In this document: positions 32,228 to 40,822 of the stretch, piece after piece | Numbering within the stretch: the stretch's first letter is position 1 | Layout of the letters: each line of letters begins with the position of its first letter | Origin: Desulfovermiculus sp041686195 | GTDB taxonomy: Bacteria > Desulfobacterota > Desulfovibrionia > Desulfovibrionales > Desulfothermaceae | Assembly: GCA_041686195.1 (NCBI GenBank) | Contig: JAWLEI010000016.1 | Span: forward strand, 1-44,174 | Length of the DNA stretch: 44,174 nt | Direction: 5' to 3' | Notes under the pieces: model-generated | What the model was told of the DNA's origin: nothing | Databases searched by the model: none | What the model saw: the letters and a program-made list of their open reading frames with translations, nothing else | Translations under genes and position numbers: made by a program

Positions 32228-34281
32228 TACTTCTCCCTCGCCTTGATAATTTTGATGTCATTGTTGAGGGGATCGATTTTTCCCAATTCGAGATCATACC
32301 ATGAGCCAGGGATTATCTTGTCCCCGAAGAGCTGTTTTGGCCCGCGCAAAAAGAGCTGTTCCTGGGGCAGGCAGACAACGACATGCTGTCCTTCTTCAGC
32401 AACAACCACCCCTGACCACATCCACTCTTTACACCACATTTGAAAATAAAGCAACTTCCAATACCTGGTCCGATAGCGCTGGATCTTGGCTACATCCTGC
32501 ATCCTGGCCGTGAGCACGGGCAGCATGGATTTGAGCTCTTCTTCAGTCCACTGCGGCTGGCCGCTTTGCAGATATACAGCCGCTTGAGTCAGATTCATCA
32601 GATCCGGATATCTGCGCAGGGCGGAAGAAATCGGGGCATAGGCCCAAACTCCCAGGCTGGCGTGGGGCATTGGCTGTACATCCAGCTTGGAGCTGTGTAA
32701 GGACCGCATGGCTTCATATATAGCCACCGGATCATCCCAAACCCCGGCCAGATTCTTGGGCAGCTTGATGTCCTGAGTCCGATAGATCAAGGGCAGTCCG
32801 TGCTGCCTGGCCCAGGCAGCTACGGCGGTATTGACCAGGATCATCAGCTCACTGACGATAAGCTGAGCCCCAGGGGTGCTTTCTGGCTGATCCAGGCGGA
32901 TTTCTGTCTGGCTGTTCTCGCTTTCCAGGTGCAGGACAGGATCGGCCTGCTCCAGGATGACCGCACCCTGCTGGATGCGTCTTTGGCGAAGAGTTGCAGC
33001 CAGGGTATGAGCTGGTCCGAGATTGTATCTTTCCGGATCGGTGTTCAGCAATTCTTCTGCCTGCAAATAGGTCAGATTGTCTTCAATCCGGACCCATGAA
33101 ACGCGCATTTGCAGGTCCTGGATTTCACCATCGGGGTCAACGGTCATCGCCACAATAAAGGCCGGGGAGGCCTGACCGGCCCGCAGGCTGTAGAGGTTAA
33201 GCCCGATGGCCTCGGGCAGCAGGTGGGCGGTGCCTTCGGGCAGATACAGGCTGCTCATGCGTTGAGCAACCTCAGCATCCAGGTCAGAGGAAAAATCCCA
33301 GGTCAAGCCCGGCCAGGCCAGCGCCAGGGTCAATTGGTAACAGCCATTTTGGTCAACCTGGAGACAGAATGCATCGTCCATGTCCCTGGTAGTGGCGGAA
33401 TCAATTGTGATCAGGGGCAGGTCTTCCGGGCCTTGCTGCAGGGAAGCCCAGAGTTTTTGTTGACGGCTGATTTCATCCCGGTATTTCTCGCTCCACGAAT
33501 CACCCCAGGCATAGCCGATCTGATCCAACAGGACATTGTAATGGGCTGGGACCAAACCCCAGGCCTGAGCCAAAAGCAGGGGCAGATGTTCATGTTCGGG
33601 CAGGCCGCGGCGCACCTCAGACCACAAGCCGGTCAGCTGTCTGTGGTCCGGATCAGCCATGCCCTGCAGCAGAATTTTTTTAAGTTCATCCGCCACTTCC
33701 GGGTCAGGGTCTTCAGGTTTGGGTACCTGGCTGGAAGTGATGTGTTTCCAGAGGTTTTTCAGAAATTCGTGGCCCTGGGTGACAATCAGCTGCCGCCTGC
33801 GGTTGGCTTCAATGGCCGCCAGGTTGGCCTCTACTTTGACCGGGTCATAGATCAAAAAGTTTGGGGGCTGGAACTTGAAGTAGGCCTTGTGCTGCAGCAA
33901 CACCCGGCCCAGAGCGGCGATCTGGTCATGATTCGGATCGGCCCATATCAGGCTGGCCAGCCACTTGATGTTTCCGGTGTCTATTTCAGAATGGGTCAGC
34001 TCCCAGAGTTCCACAGCATTGATCTCAGCCTGCAGATCCAGACGGTTCTTGTGCCGCAGCTCCAAGTCATTGAGCATCTCCTGACGGGAGCTTCCGGCCG
34101 GAAGGACCGGACCGGACCAGGGCAGAACCCGGCTTAAGGAAAGTTTGATGACCCGTTTGTTAACATTTAAAATACGTAGGTGTTTGCCGCTTTCCTCCAT
34201 AACACAGCCTGCTATGGGCTGGTTGTCTTGCAGGTATTCGACCACACAATTGGCAGTGACTGAAGAAAAGGTCGAACTCAT
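32227..34281 (-). CDS. RNase II/R-family exoribonuclease (RNB domain)
   Basis: A 684-residue protein. The central RNB catalytic motif ITIDSATTRDMDDAFCL keeps all four acidic residues of RNase II (IDS, RD, DD). Later segments (QRMSSLYLPEGTAHLLPEAIGLNLYSLRAGQ, split here into QRMSSLYLPEGTAHLLP and LNLYSLRAG) match the family, and RYPDLMNLTQAAVYLQ matches the RNB end. The N-terminal region (VVEYLQDNQPIAGCVMEESGKH) is not a typical cold-shock pair, and the C-terminus is short. It probably degrades single-stranded RNA 3' to 5'. I use ATG 34281 (AAGG upstream); ATG 34332 is the alternative. Confidence 0.9.
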   Translation of the reverse strand: MSSTFSSVTANCVVEYLQDNQPIAGCVMEESGKHLRILNVNKRVIKLSLSRVLPWSGPVLPAGSSRQEMLNDLELRHKNRLDLQAEINAVELWELTHSEIDTGNIKWLASLIWADPNHDQIAALGRVLLQHKAYFKFQPPNFLIYDPVKVEANLAAIEANRRRQLIVTQGHEFLKNLWKHITSSQVPKPEDPDPEVADELKKILLQGMADPDHRQLTGLWSEVRRGLPEHEHLPLLLAQAWGLVPAHYNVLLDQIGYAWGDSWSEKYRDEISRQQKLWASLQQGPEDLPLITIDSATTRDMDDAFCLQVDQNGCYQLTLALAWPGLTWDFSSDLDAEVAQRMSSLYLPEGTAHLLPEAIGLNLYSLRAGQASPAFIVAMTVDPDGEIQDLQMRVSWVRIEDNLTYLQAEELLNTDPERYNLGPAHTLAATLRQRRIQQGAVILEQADPVLHLESENSQTEIRLDQPESTPGAQLIVSELMILVNTAVAAWARQHGLPLIYRTQDIKLPKNLAGVWDDPVAIYEAMRSLHSSKLDVQPMPHASLGVWAYAPISSALRRYPDLMNLTQAAVYLQSGQPQWTEEELKSMLPVLTARMQDVAKIQRYRTRYWKLLYFQMWCKEWMWSGVVVAEEGQHVVVCLPQEQLFLRGPKQLFGDKIIPGSWYDLELGKIDPLNNDIKIIKAREK

Positions 34282-34397
34282 TATCTGGCCTTTGAAGTCT
34301 GTGGTTAAAAGGGTTCCAGGTGCACGGTTCATGCGGGGTGCAGAAAGATATCCTGGATCAGACGTTGGACCCGGAGCCCTTGCCGGTATTGGTCACC

Positions 34398-35675
34398 TTA
34401 GTGCTTGAAAGACCGCTGACCGGTAAAGACCATGGCCACCTGGGGGTCGGCCTGGTTGACGGCTTCGATAACCTGGGCATCGTTCAGGGAACCCCCGGGC
34501 TGAGCGATAGCACTCACCCCTTGATCAATGGCCAGATCCACGCCGTCTCGAAAGGGGAAAAAGCCGTCGGAAACCAGGACCGAGCCCTTCAGACCGGCCA
34601 GATCCGCATTGGTACGGGCCTCGATATCCTTGAGGGTGTTTTGGGCCCATGCTTCACTTTGAGCTTTTTGCCGCAGCTGGTAGATTGACAGTCCTGAATC
34701 TTTAAAAGCCATGACATCGGCATACTTGGTCCGGGCCTTGTATATGGTCAAGTCCACACATCCTACCCGGTCCTGCTCCCCAGTTCCGATGGCCACTGTG
34801 GCCCCGTTCTTGGCGAATATAACTGAGTTTGAACTGACCCCGGCTTCTACTGCCCAGGCAAAGAGGAGGTCCTCGCTTTCCCGTTCTGTGGGCTGTCGGG
34901 CCATGAACACGGTCCCGTCCTGAGTATTGGTTTGCGCCGGAAGCCAGTCATCAGCAGACAGAATTCGATTCCTAAACGAGAATTGAGCTATCAGACCCCC
35001 GTCCACCAGGGATTTCAGATCCAGGTACGGAATGTTGAGCAGGGTCTTGAGCTGAGCCAGACCAGGGATTTTTAATATGCGCAGATTCTTTCGCTGGGTG
35101 AGGATGTCCACTACCCCGGGGTCAAAGTCCGGAGCAGCCACAACTTCGAAATAGGAATCATTGATGAATTGAGCTGATTCTTTATTTAAGGGCATATTGA
35201 CTACAACCGTTCCCCCAAAGGCGGCTATGCGGTCTGACCAGTAGGCATTGGAAAGTGCCTGATGAATGCCGTGATCCGACCAGGCTGCTCCGCACGGATT
35301 GTTGTGTTTGAGGATAACGGCGGCCGGCTTGGCGCTTAAGTATTGCAATATATTGATTCCGTTGTCGATATCCGTCAAGTTTATTTTTCCCGGGTGCTTG
35401 CCGGACTGGATCATCTGCTCTGAGAGAAGAGAGGAAATCAGGCCCTGCCGGGGCGTACGGAAGCTCACCCCTCCGAGCTCCAGTAAGCCCTGGTCCAGCT
35501 CGAACAAGGCGGCAGGCTGGTCTGGATTTTCACCGTAGCGCAAGCCCCGCTCTTCTCCGCCAATGGTCCAGGTCTTTTTCTTGAAGATGAGTTCGCGGTC
35601 ACCAACGGTCAAATGCAGCTCCCGGGGAAAAGGGTCATTCTGCAAGGAATAGTACATGCTCTTGATGTCGCTCAT
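34398..35675 (-). CDS. purH: AICAR transformylase (PurH C-terminal domain alone)
   Basis: A 425-residue protein for the ninth step of purine synthesis, adding a formyl group to AICAR from 10-formyl-THF. The AICARFT motifs are RYGENPDQPAALFE, VILKHNNPCGAAWSD (catalytic Lys-His), WSDRIAAFGGTVVVN, SDGFFPFRDGVDLAIDQGVS and AIAQPGGSLNDAQVIEA. The N-terminal IMP cyclohydrolase (MGS-like) domain of normal PurH is missing, so cyclisation to IMP needs a separate enzyme. AAGGAG precedes ATG 35675. It is the first gene of the long - strand run, divergent from the hypothetical gene before purA. Confidence 0.94.
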   Translation of the reverse strand: MSDIKSMYYSLQNDPFPRELHLTVGDRELIFKKKTWTIGGEERGLRYGENPDQPAALFELDQGLLELGGVSFRTPRQGLISSLLSEQMIQSGKHPGKINLTDIDNGINILQYLSAKPAAVILKHNNPCGAAWSDHGIHQALSNAYWSDRIAAFGGTVVVNMPLNKESAQFINDSYFEVVAAPDFDPGVVDILTQRKNLRILKIPGLAQLKTLLNIPYLDLKSLVDGGLIAQFSFRNRILSADDWLPAQTNTQDGTVFMARQPTERESEDLLFAWAVEAGVSSNSVIFAKNGATVAIGTGEQDRVGCVDLTIYKARTKYADVMAFKDSGLSIYQLRQKAQSEAWAQNTLKDIEARTNADLAGLKGSVLVSDGFFPFRDGVDLAIDQGVSAIAQPGGSLNDAQVIEAVNQADPQVAMVFTGQRSFKH

Positions 35676-35781
35676 ATAGATGCTCCTTGTTTTTGACTGG
35701 CCGGGGGCCGTTGCAGTCCAAAGGTCCAGGGCAGGAAAAATTCTGTACCATAACCCTTGAACAGTGGCAATTTTGCAGGCT

Positions 35782-36180
35782 ATGATGGGCCAGACGCATT
35801 TCCGGCACCGGGATTGTTTTGTACAGGAAACTCTTCAGGAGGACATCGACTTGGAAGCCATGTTGCAAAAAATGGCCAGACAGTTGGCTTCAATGGATGA
35901 GGCCTCGCTGATGGCCCTTTGGGACACGTATCACAGCCGGGTCAAAGCGTTTGAACCCACCCGTACTTGGGAGGAAGCCTGCATCATTTTCGGTCTGATC
36001 CAGACCGTACGCTGGAAGAACCAGCTTTTCAACAACCTGTGGTCAGAACAAAAACAGGCCGGGGAGCAAACAGAACAGACGGCCGGGCAGGACATGGAAC
36101 AGACAGAAAACCAGGATGCGGATTTGATTTCCAACTCAGAGCGAGGCAAAATTATACAATTTCACCCCCGAGGGGAGTGA
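35782..36180 (+). CDS. Conserved hypothetical protein upstream of purA
   Basis: About 132 residues, soluble and helical. After THFRHRDCFVQETLQEDIDLEAML the core continues (ALWDTYHSRVKAFEPTRTWEE, here cut to ALWDTYHSRVKAFEP), then ACIIFGLIQTVRWKNQLFNN. The tail is Gln/Glu-rich and probably disordered, ending IIQFHPRGE. I do not recognise a family. A pair of ATGs (35782, 35785) follows CAGG; a GTG at 35764 is also in frame. It precedes purA by 51 bp on the same strand and may share its transcript. Confidence 0.7.
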   Translation: MMGQTHFRHRDCFVQETLQEDIDLEAMLQKMARQLASMDEASLMALWDTYHSRVKAFEPTRTWEEACIIFGLIQTVRWKNQLFNNLWSEQKQAGEQTEQTAGQDMEQTENQDADLISNSERGKIIQFHPRGE

Positions 36181-36231
36181 TTCCCTGCGGTCTGATCTCA
36201 CGTGCTAAGTGGTCTGAACAAGGAGATATTC

Positions 36232-37515
36232 ATGGCCGAAAACGTAGTGGTTGTTGGTGCGCAGTGGGGAGATGAGGGCAAGGGCAAGATCGTGGATCTG
36301 CTCACCGAGAAAGCGCAGGTTATTGTCCGCTTCCAGGGGGGCAATAATGCCGGACATACTCTGGTGGTCAAAGGACACAGGGTTGTCCTGCATCTCATTC
36401 CTTCCGGGATATTGCATCCGGGCAAGCTTTGTCTGATCGGCAACGGTGTGGTTTTGGATCCGGAGGTCTTTTGTCAAGAGCTGGAGGGGTTGCAGGGCCT
36501 GGGGGTTGACGTAGGACCTTCCAGTCTGAAGGTGAGCCGCAAGACACACCTGATCATGCCCTACCATAAGCTCTTGGATAGCGCCCGGGAAGAAAAGAAA
36601 AAAGGCCCGGACAAGATAGGAACCACGGGCCGCGGTATCGGTCCGGCCTATGAAGACAAGGTGTCGCGGGTCGGAGTCCGGGCTGCAGACGTCCTTAAGC
36701 CCAATCTCTTGCTGTCCAAGATGGAAAAGGCTGTTGAGGAGAAAAACATCCTTTTTCAGCATCATTTTGATATGCAGCCGGTCAAAATCAAAGATATGTG
36801 GGAGGCCATTCAGCCATGGACTGAGCGGCTTAAGCCTTATCTGGCCGATGTTTCGGCGGAAATAGCAGCAGCGCAATCGGCCGGAAAGCCGGTGCTCTTT
36901 GAAGGGGCTCAGGGAACGCACCTGGATATCGATCACGGGACGTACCCTTATGTGACCTCATCCAATACACTGGCCGGGAATGCCTCGGCCGGGAGCGGCT
37001 GCGGCCCGGCTTCCCTGCACAAGGTGGTGGCAGTCGTCAAGGCATATACCACCCGGGTGGGTGCAGGGCCATTCCCTACTGAGCTGGATGATGAGACCGG
37101 CAGGCATTTACAGGCGCAAGGGGCCGAGTTCGGGGCCACAACCGGCAGGCCCCGGAGATGCGGCTGGCTGGACCTGGTGGTCCTTCGCGAGTCCTGCCGC
37201 TTAAACCATCCCCAGGAGATTGCCCTGACCAAGTTGGATGTGCTCAGTGGATTACCGGAAATTCAGGTTTGCACCCGCTATGCCTCATCAGAGGGCAACC
37301 TGGCCTTTCCTCCTCAGATGGAGAATGGATTGGGGCAGGTGGATCCCAGGTATGAAGCCCTGCCCGGCTGGGAAGAGAATATCTCCGAAGTACGCTCATT
37401 TGACCACTTGCCGCGTGCTGCCCAGGATTATATCCGGTGCATTGAAGACGAGCTGGAGGTCAAGGTAGGGATCATCTCTGTTGGCCCGGACCGAGAGCAG
37501 ACCCTGCTGCGGTGA
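36232..37515 (+). CDS. purA: Adenylosuccinate synthetase
   Basis: A 427-residue enzyme forming adenylosuccinate from IMP, aspartate and GTP, the first step from IMP to AMP. Motifs are VVVVGAQWGDEGKGKIVDLL, RFQGGNNAGHTLVV, TTGRGIGPAYEDKVSR, LFEGAQGTHLDIDHGTYPYV, and KLDVLSGLPEIQVC. AAGGAGAT lies ideally before ATG 36232; the frame extends ten codons upstream but the family starts here. The holB start codon follows the purA stop directly, so the two are coupled. Confidence 0.97.
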   Translation: MAENVVVVGAQWGDEGKGKIVDLLTEKAQVIVRFQGGNNAGHTLVVKGHRVVLHLIPSGILHPGKLCLIGNGVVLDPEVFCQELEGLQGLGVDVGPSSLKVSRKTHLIMPYHKLLDSAREEKKKGPDKIGTTGRGIGPAYEDKVSRVGVRAADVLKPNLLLSKMEKAVEEKNILFQHHFDMQPVKIKDMWEAIQPWTERLKPYLADVSAEIAAAQSAGKPVLFEGAQGTHLDIDHGTYPYVTSSNTLAGNASAGSGCGPASLHKVVAVVKAYTTRVGAGPFPTELDDETGRHLQAQGAEFGATTGRPRRCGWLDLVVLRESCRLNHPQEIALTKLDVLSGLPEIQVCTRYASSEGNLAFPPQMENGLGQVDPRYEALPGWEENISEVRSFDHLPRAAQDYIRCIEDELEVKVGIISVGPDREQTLLR

Positions 37516-38445
37516 ATGAAACAACACAGGTGTGTCTTTTCTGAATTCAAGATGACCCAGCGAACTGCTCAGACTGAAGTCATAAGTGAACCATTGCCCG
37601 CATCCTTGTCCAGGCCGGAAGGACAGGATCGGGTGGTGTCCTTTCTGCATCGCCTGGCTGGACATCCTCCGCAGGTGCTGTTGCTTGAGGGAGGGAGCCC
37701 GGAAGAGCGCCTGGGGTTGGGGCTGTATTGGGCGGCGGCACTCAATTGCCCGGCCGCTTCCCCGCCCTGCTTGCTTTGTCCGGTATGCCGTCAAATTCAA
37801 GGCCAGAGCTTCCGTGATCTCTTTCTCTTTTCCGGGCTGGAAGAGCAGATAAAGATCGACGAGGTGCGCCAAATTCGGGCCGACATGGGCCAGCGGCCGG
37901 ATCAAGGGGTCTGGCGGGTCATCATTTTCCATCAGGCCCAGGAACTGACTCCCTCGGCTGCCAACAGCCTGCTCAAGGCCATGGAGGAACCGCAAGCCGG
38001 CAATGTCTTTGTCCTCCTCGCTCCTTTGCGGGCTTGGCTTTTGCCCACTCTGGTCTCCAGAAGCCTGGTCCTGACCTTGAGCTGGTCGGTCTCACCCCAG
38101 CAATCAGAGCAGATCCAAGAATGGCAGCAGCGCCTGACAGACTTTTGGCGCACCGGGCGAGGCCTGTTTGAGCATACGTCCCGAAAAGGGGAGGTCTCCC
38201 GGACCCTGGTCCAGGAGATTACCAGTGCCTGCCAGCGGTCTTTGCTGCAGGCCATGCAGGATAAGAGAGATGACCAGATGGCCGAATTTCTGGCCCGGGC
38301 CCTGGATTCCGGGGGACTGGCCAGACTGGACCTGGTCCTGCATAAGGCACATCAAGCCCTGAATTTGCAGACCACCCCCTCTCTGGTTCTGGACTGGGTA
38401 GCGGTTCAGGTGTGGTCCATGGCTCGGACCGCGAATACTCAATAA
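37516..38445 (+). CDS. holB: DNA polymerase III delta' subunit
   Basis: A 309-residue clamp-loader subunit. The pattern is that of delta' proteins: QDRVVSFLHRLAGHPPQVLLLEGG in place of a full Walker A, a zinc-binding cysteine cluster (CPAASPPCLLCPVC), IKIDEVRQIRADMGQRP, then RVIIFHQAQELTPSAANSLLKAMEEP (split as VIIFHQAQELTPSAAN and SLLKAMEEP). The loss of the P-loop is normal for delta'. The start is uncertain: ATG 37516 directly follows the purA stop, ATG 37552 is possible. It links nucleotide supply and replication in one transcript. Confidence 0.9.
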   Translation: MKQHRCVFSEFKMTQRTAQTEVISEPLPASLSRPEGQDRVVSFLHRLAGHPPQVLLLEGGSPEERLGLGLYWAAALNCPAASPPCLLCPVCRQIQGQSFRDLFLFSGLEEQIKIDEVRQIRADMGQRPDQGVWRVIIFHQAQELTPSAANSLLKAMEEPQAGNVFVLLAPLRAWLLPTLVSRSLVLTLSWSVSPQQSEQIQEWQQRLTDFWRTGRGLFEHTSRKGEVSRTLVQEITSACQRSLLQAMQDKRDDQMAEFLARALDSGGLARLDLVLHKAHQALNLQTTPSLVLDWVAVQVWSMARTANTQ

Positions 38446-38485
38446 CCTATCTAGCCTGTTTTAATCCCAAGAAAAGTGATCTGTA

Positions 38486-38689
38486 ATGCAAATTGATGCC
38501 CCTTTTCTGCTCACTGCCCTGGGTTTGGCCTTTATTCTGGAGGGGCTGCCCTATTTTTTGTTTGCCGAACGTATGCCTTCTGTGCTCCAGGCCCTCCTGG
38601 AACAACCCCCTGCTGTGCTTCGGGTCATGGGAGTGGCCGCCATGCTGGCCGGATTGGGATTTGTGTATTTGGGAAGGTATTTCAGTTGA
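38486..38689 (+). CDS. DUF2065 small membrane protein
   Basis: A 67-residue protein with two predicted membrane helices: FLLTALGLAFILEGLPYFLF and LRVMGVAAMLAGLGFVYLG. The LxLAxxxEGLxxxxxP...M.G...GL pattern is that of DUF2065 (YjeT-like). The function is unknown. It follows holB by 40 bp on the same strand and is convergent with ubiE. The ribosome site is weak. Confidence 0.85.
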   Translation: MQIDAPFLLTALGLAFILEGLPYFLFAERMPSVLQALLEQPPAVLRVMGVAAMLAGLGFVYLGRYFS

Positions 38690-38765
38690 TTTCAAGAGCT
38701 CCACATCTTTCTGGCTGGACCAAGAAAGAGGTCTTACGTTATGAAAGTCAAAAAATTATAAAAGA

Positions 38766-39485
38766 TCACTTGGTGGCGTTATGCAGCCAGACAATGCCTG
38801 CAGTCAGTGAGCGGCCTGTGACCTGGGAGAAGCCGGCCTGGCGCAGTTCTTCTTCAAGTGCGGGCGCAGACGGAAATGCTTGTATGGTTTCGGCCAAATA
38901 GGTGTAGGCCTGTTTGTCCCTGGAAATGAGCCGGCCCAGGCGGGGCAGAAATTGACTCAGGTACAGGTTGTACATTCCGCCCAAAATGCGGTTCTGGCCA
39001 GAGCCAAATTCCAGGATGCAAAATCGTCCCCCGGGGATGAGCACCCGCCGGATTTCGGCGTAGGCAGCCGTTCTGGGCCGTATATTGCGCAGGCCAAAGG
39101 CGATGGTGACGCAGTCCACGCTGCTATCAGGCAGGGGAAGGCTTCGTCCGTCCGCTCCCAAGGGGAGAATCCGGGCATTTTTGATCTTTGATTGCCCCCT
39201 TTTGAGCATGGGCAGGGATATGTCTGCGGCCATGATGGTTAAACGAGGAACCCTGGCGTGCAGTAAAGCAGCCACATCCAGGGTTCCGGCAGCCAGATCC
39301 AGAACCACGCCTCCGGCAGGCGGGGCCGCAGCCTGGGCCAGGGCCCTGCGCCAGGACACATCCAGCCCCAGACTCAAAGTCCGGTTCAAAAGATCATAGG
39401 CCGGTGCAATGCGGCCGAACATTTCGCCTACAGCCCTTGGGGCCTGGGCCTGCAAAGAATGATCAAGGGGCTGGCGTGGTTTCAT
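38766..39485 (-). CDS. ubiE: Menaquinone/ubiquinone methyltransferase UbiE/MenG
   Basis: A 239-residue SAM-dependent methyltransferase that makes menaquinone from demethylmenaquinone. Class I motifs are VGEMFGRIAPAYDLLNRTLSLG, VVLDLAAGTLDVAALL (motif I; a G is replaced by L in the usual GTGD), MAADISLPMLKRGQ, SVDCVTIAFGLRNIR and GGRFCILEFG, the last two diagnostic of UbiE. Sulfate reducers use menaquinone, so MenG is the likely role. Its 5' end overlaps the small upstream gene by 23 nt. Confidence 0.93.
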   Translation of the reverse strand: MKPRQPLDHSLQAQAPRAVGEMFGRIAPAYDLLNRTLSLGLDVSWRRALAQAAAPPAGGVVLDLAAGTLDVAALLHARVPRLTIMAADISLPMLKRGQSKIKNARILPLGADGRSLPLPDSSVDCVTIAFGLRNIRPRTAAYAEIRRVLIPGGRFCILEFGSGQNRILGGMYNLYLSQFLPRLGRLISRDKQAYTYLAETIQAFPSAPALEEELRQAGFSQVTGRSLTAGIVWLHNATK

Positions 39486-39651
39486 TATCCGGTGGCAGTG
39501 ATGGTGAAGATTCGATGGTGCGCAGGACTTCCTGATAGATGGGGGCGAAAAACTGCTGGAAGTTATTGGGCGAGATGCGGCCCACTTCGATGAATTTGAC
39601 GATGATCTCTTTGGTCACTTGTAAGGCCTGTTTCTGTATTTTGCTGTCCAT
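39463..39651 (-). CDS. Small conserved hypothetical protein coupled to ubiE
   Basis: A 62-residue helical protein. The pattern QALQVTKEIIVKFIEVGRIS, PNNFQQFFAPIYQEVLRTIE is well ordered and probably conserved; the tail is Pro/Thr-rich. No domain assigned. It overlaps the ubiE start by 23 nt, which supports translation and common expression. The ATG at 39651 has GTGAG just upstream. Confidence 0.65.
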   Translation of the reverse strand: MDSKIQKQALQVTKEIIVKFIEVGRISPNNFQQFFAPIYQEVLRTIESSPSLPPDNETTPAP

Positions 39652-39739
39652 ATCTCACTTGCCAACCTTTAGGGCAGTTACGCAAAATCAAAACTTAGAC
39701 AATCTCATTCGGCTCATGAGTGGTTTTTATGGTTCACGG

Positions 39740-39766
39740 TTCAAATTTTCCAGAGGAAAATTTGAA
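39740..39766. repeat. Perfect 12-bp inverted repeat
   Basis: TTCAAATTTTCC and GGAAAATTTGAA around AGA. It directly abuts the terminator described next, in the gap between two - strand operons. It could strengthen termination or serve as an operator for the small gene at 39651. Confidence 0.6.
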
Positions 39767-39825
39767 AAAACCCGTCCGGAGGGGAAATGGCCTTGACCCA
39801 ACATGAGACAAAGGCTCCGGACGGG
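39765..39825 (-). terminator. Rho-independent terminator of the coiled-coil/cytochrome genes
   Basis: On the - strand CCCGTCCGGAG (39825-39815) pairs perfectly with CTCCGGACGGG (39781-39771), followed at once by TTTTTT (39770-39765). The loop is long (33 nt). It lies 70 bp after the coiled-coil gene stop at 39895. The 243-bp gap (39652-39894) holds no gene. Confidence 0.7.
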
Positions 39826-39894
39826 AATGGGGAGAAACCGGAAAGCACCCCCCCTTTTTTAGCCATAAAAAAGGAGATTGAAAGCTGTTCTTTC

Positions 39895-40806
39895 TTATTC
39901 CTCTGAGACGTTTCTTTCCAAATCCTGTTCTTCTTCGCGCAGGGCCTGGATCTCTTGGCGAACGATCTGAGCGGCGGCCAGGGGCACAGCCTCTTCTATG
40001 CGTTGACTGAGCTCGGTCCACAGCTCGTTTTTCAGGGCGCTGAGAGTTTCCGGGCCCAGGGCATAACTGTTGATCTCTTCCACCTTTTGGGCCAATTCCC
40101 GGACCTCTCCTTCCCGGGCAGCAAGCTTGTCCTGGCAGGCCGTTTCGATCTCCTGGTGCAAAGCTTGCTGGGCCTTTGTGATCCGTTCTTGAACCATGTC
40201 CTCCAAGCGGTTAAGAATGCGGTTTTCAACCTCTTTCCAGGACTCTCGGTTTCCTGAGCATGTTCCTTGTTCCAGATGTGCAATTCTGGACTCAAGGGCC
40301 TGCAGGCTGGCCTGCTCCCCGCTGCGGGATGCACGATCCTCCAAGCGCTGATTCAAGGCCTGAATTTGCTTCTCTGTTTTTGAATTGCCGCCCTGCCCAT
40401 TTTTGCTCCCTAAATAGCCATCCTGGTCTGGATCGAGATCCAGGTCCAATTCTTCGAAGAGATCTTCAAGATCGTCGTAGTCTTGGTTCTCAAAGCGCCC
40501 TTGTTGATTCCAGGACTTTTGGGGTGAGGACTCGTTTCTTTGGCGGTTGCTGTTTTCTGAACTCTTGGTGTCCTGCAATAAGGAAGAGAAATCAAAATCA
40601 TCCTCATCATCTGCTTCAGCTCTTTGTCCCTGGCCTTGAGGCCGATTGAGACCCGTGGTTGGGCCATTTGGAGAGCTGGAGCCATCGTTTTGTTCCCCGG
40701 AGGCGAAAGGGCCGGCAGCCGGAGATTCATCTGGCTCTTCGACGACCTCGGTCAACTCAATGATCTCTTGATCCTGATGGTTTTCTTGGCCGGAACGTGT
40801 GCTCAT
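39895..40806 (-). CDS. Acidic, coiled-coil hypothetical protein
   Basis: About 303 residues. The start region has a short linear motif (QEIIELTEVVEEPDES), seen in several deltaproteobacterial proteins. A long disordered, acidic part follows (DDEDDFDFSSLLQDT, YDDLEDLFEELDLDLDPDQD). The C-terminal half (from about KQIQALNQRLEDRA) is heptad-like coiled coil up to the end. No enzyme motif, signal peptide or membrane segment. PopZ-like polar scaffolds share the acidic-plus-helical plan, but I would not assign it. ATG 40806 lies 17 nt after the cytochrome gene stop; ATG 40866, inside that gene, is possible. Confidence 0.75.
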   Translation of the reverse strand: MSTRSGQENHQDQEIIELTEVVEEPDESPAAGPFASGEQNDGSSSPNGPTTGLNRPQGQGQRAEADDEDDFDFSSLLQDTKSSENSNRQRNESSPQKSWNQQGRFENQDYDDLEDLFEELDLDLDPDQDGYLGSKNGQGGNSKTEKQIQALNQRLEDRASRSGEQASLQALESRIAHLEQGTCSGNRESWKEVENRILNRLEDMVQERITKAQQALHQEIETACQDKLAAREGEVRELAQKVEEINSYALGPETLSALKNELWTELSQRIEEAVPLAAAQIVRQEIQALREEEQDLERNVSEE

Positions 40807-40822
40807 GTCGGTCTCGACTTGG

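Noticed and set aside
33109..34137. A 342-codon open frame on the + strand
   Set aside because: It lies opposite the RNase II-family gene, whose catalytic motifs are clear. The translation is rich in Gln/Gly without a recognisable domain, as expected from an antisense frame in GC-rich DNA.
39731..39755. GGTTCAAATTTTCC as a tRNA T-arm
   Set aside because: It is part of a perfect 12-bp palindrome, and no acceptor, D or anticodon arm can be formed around it.
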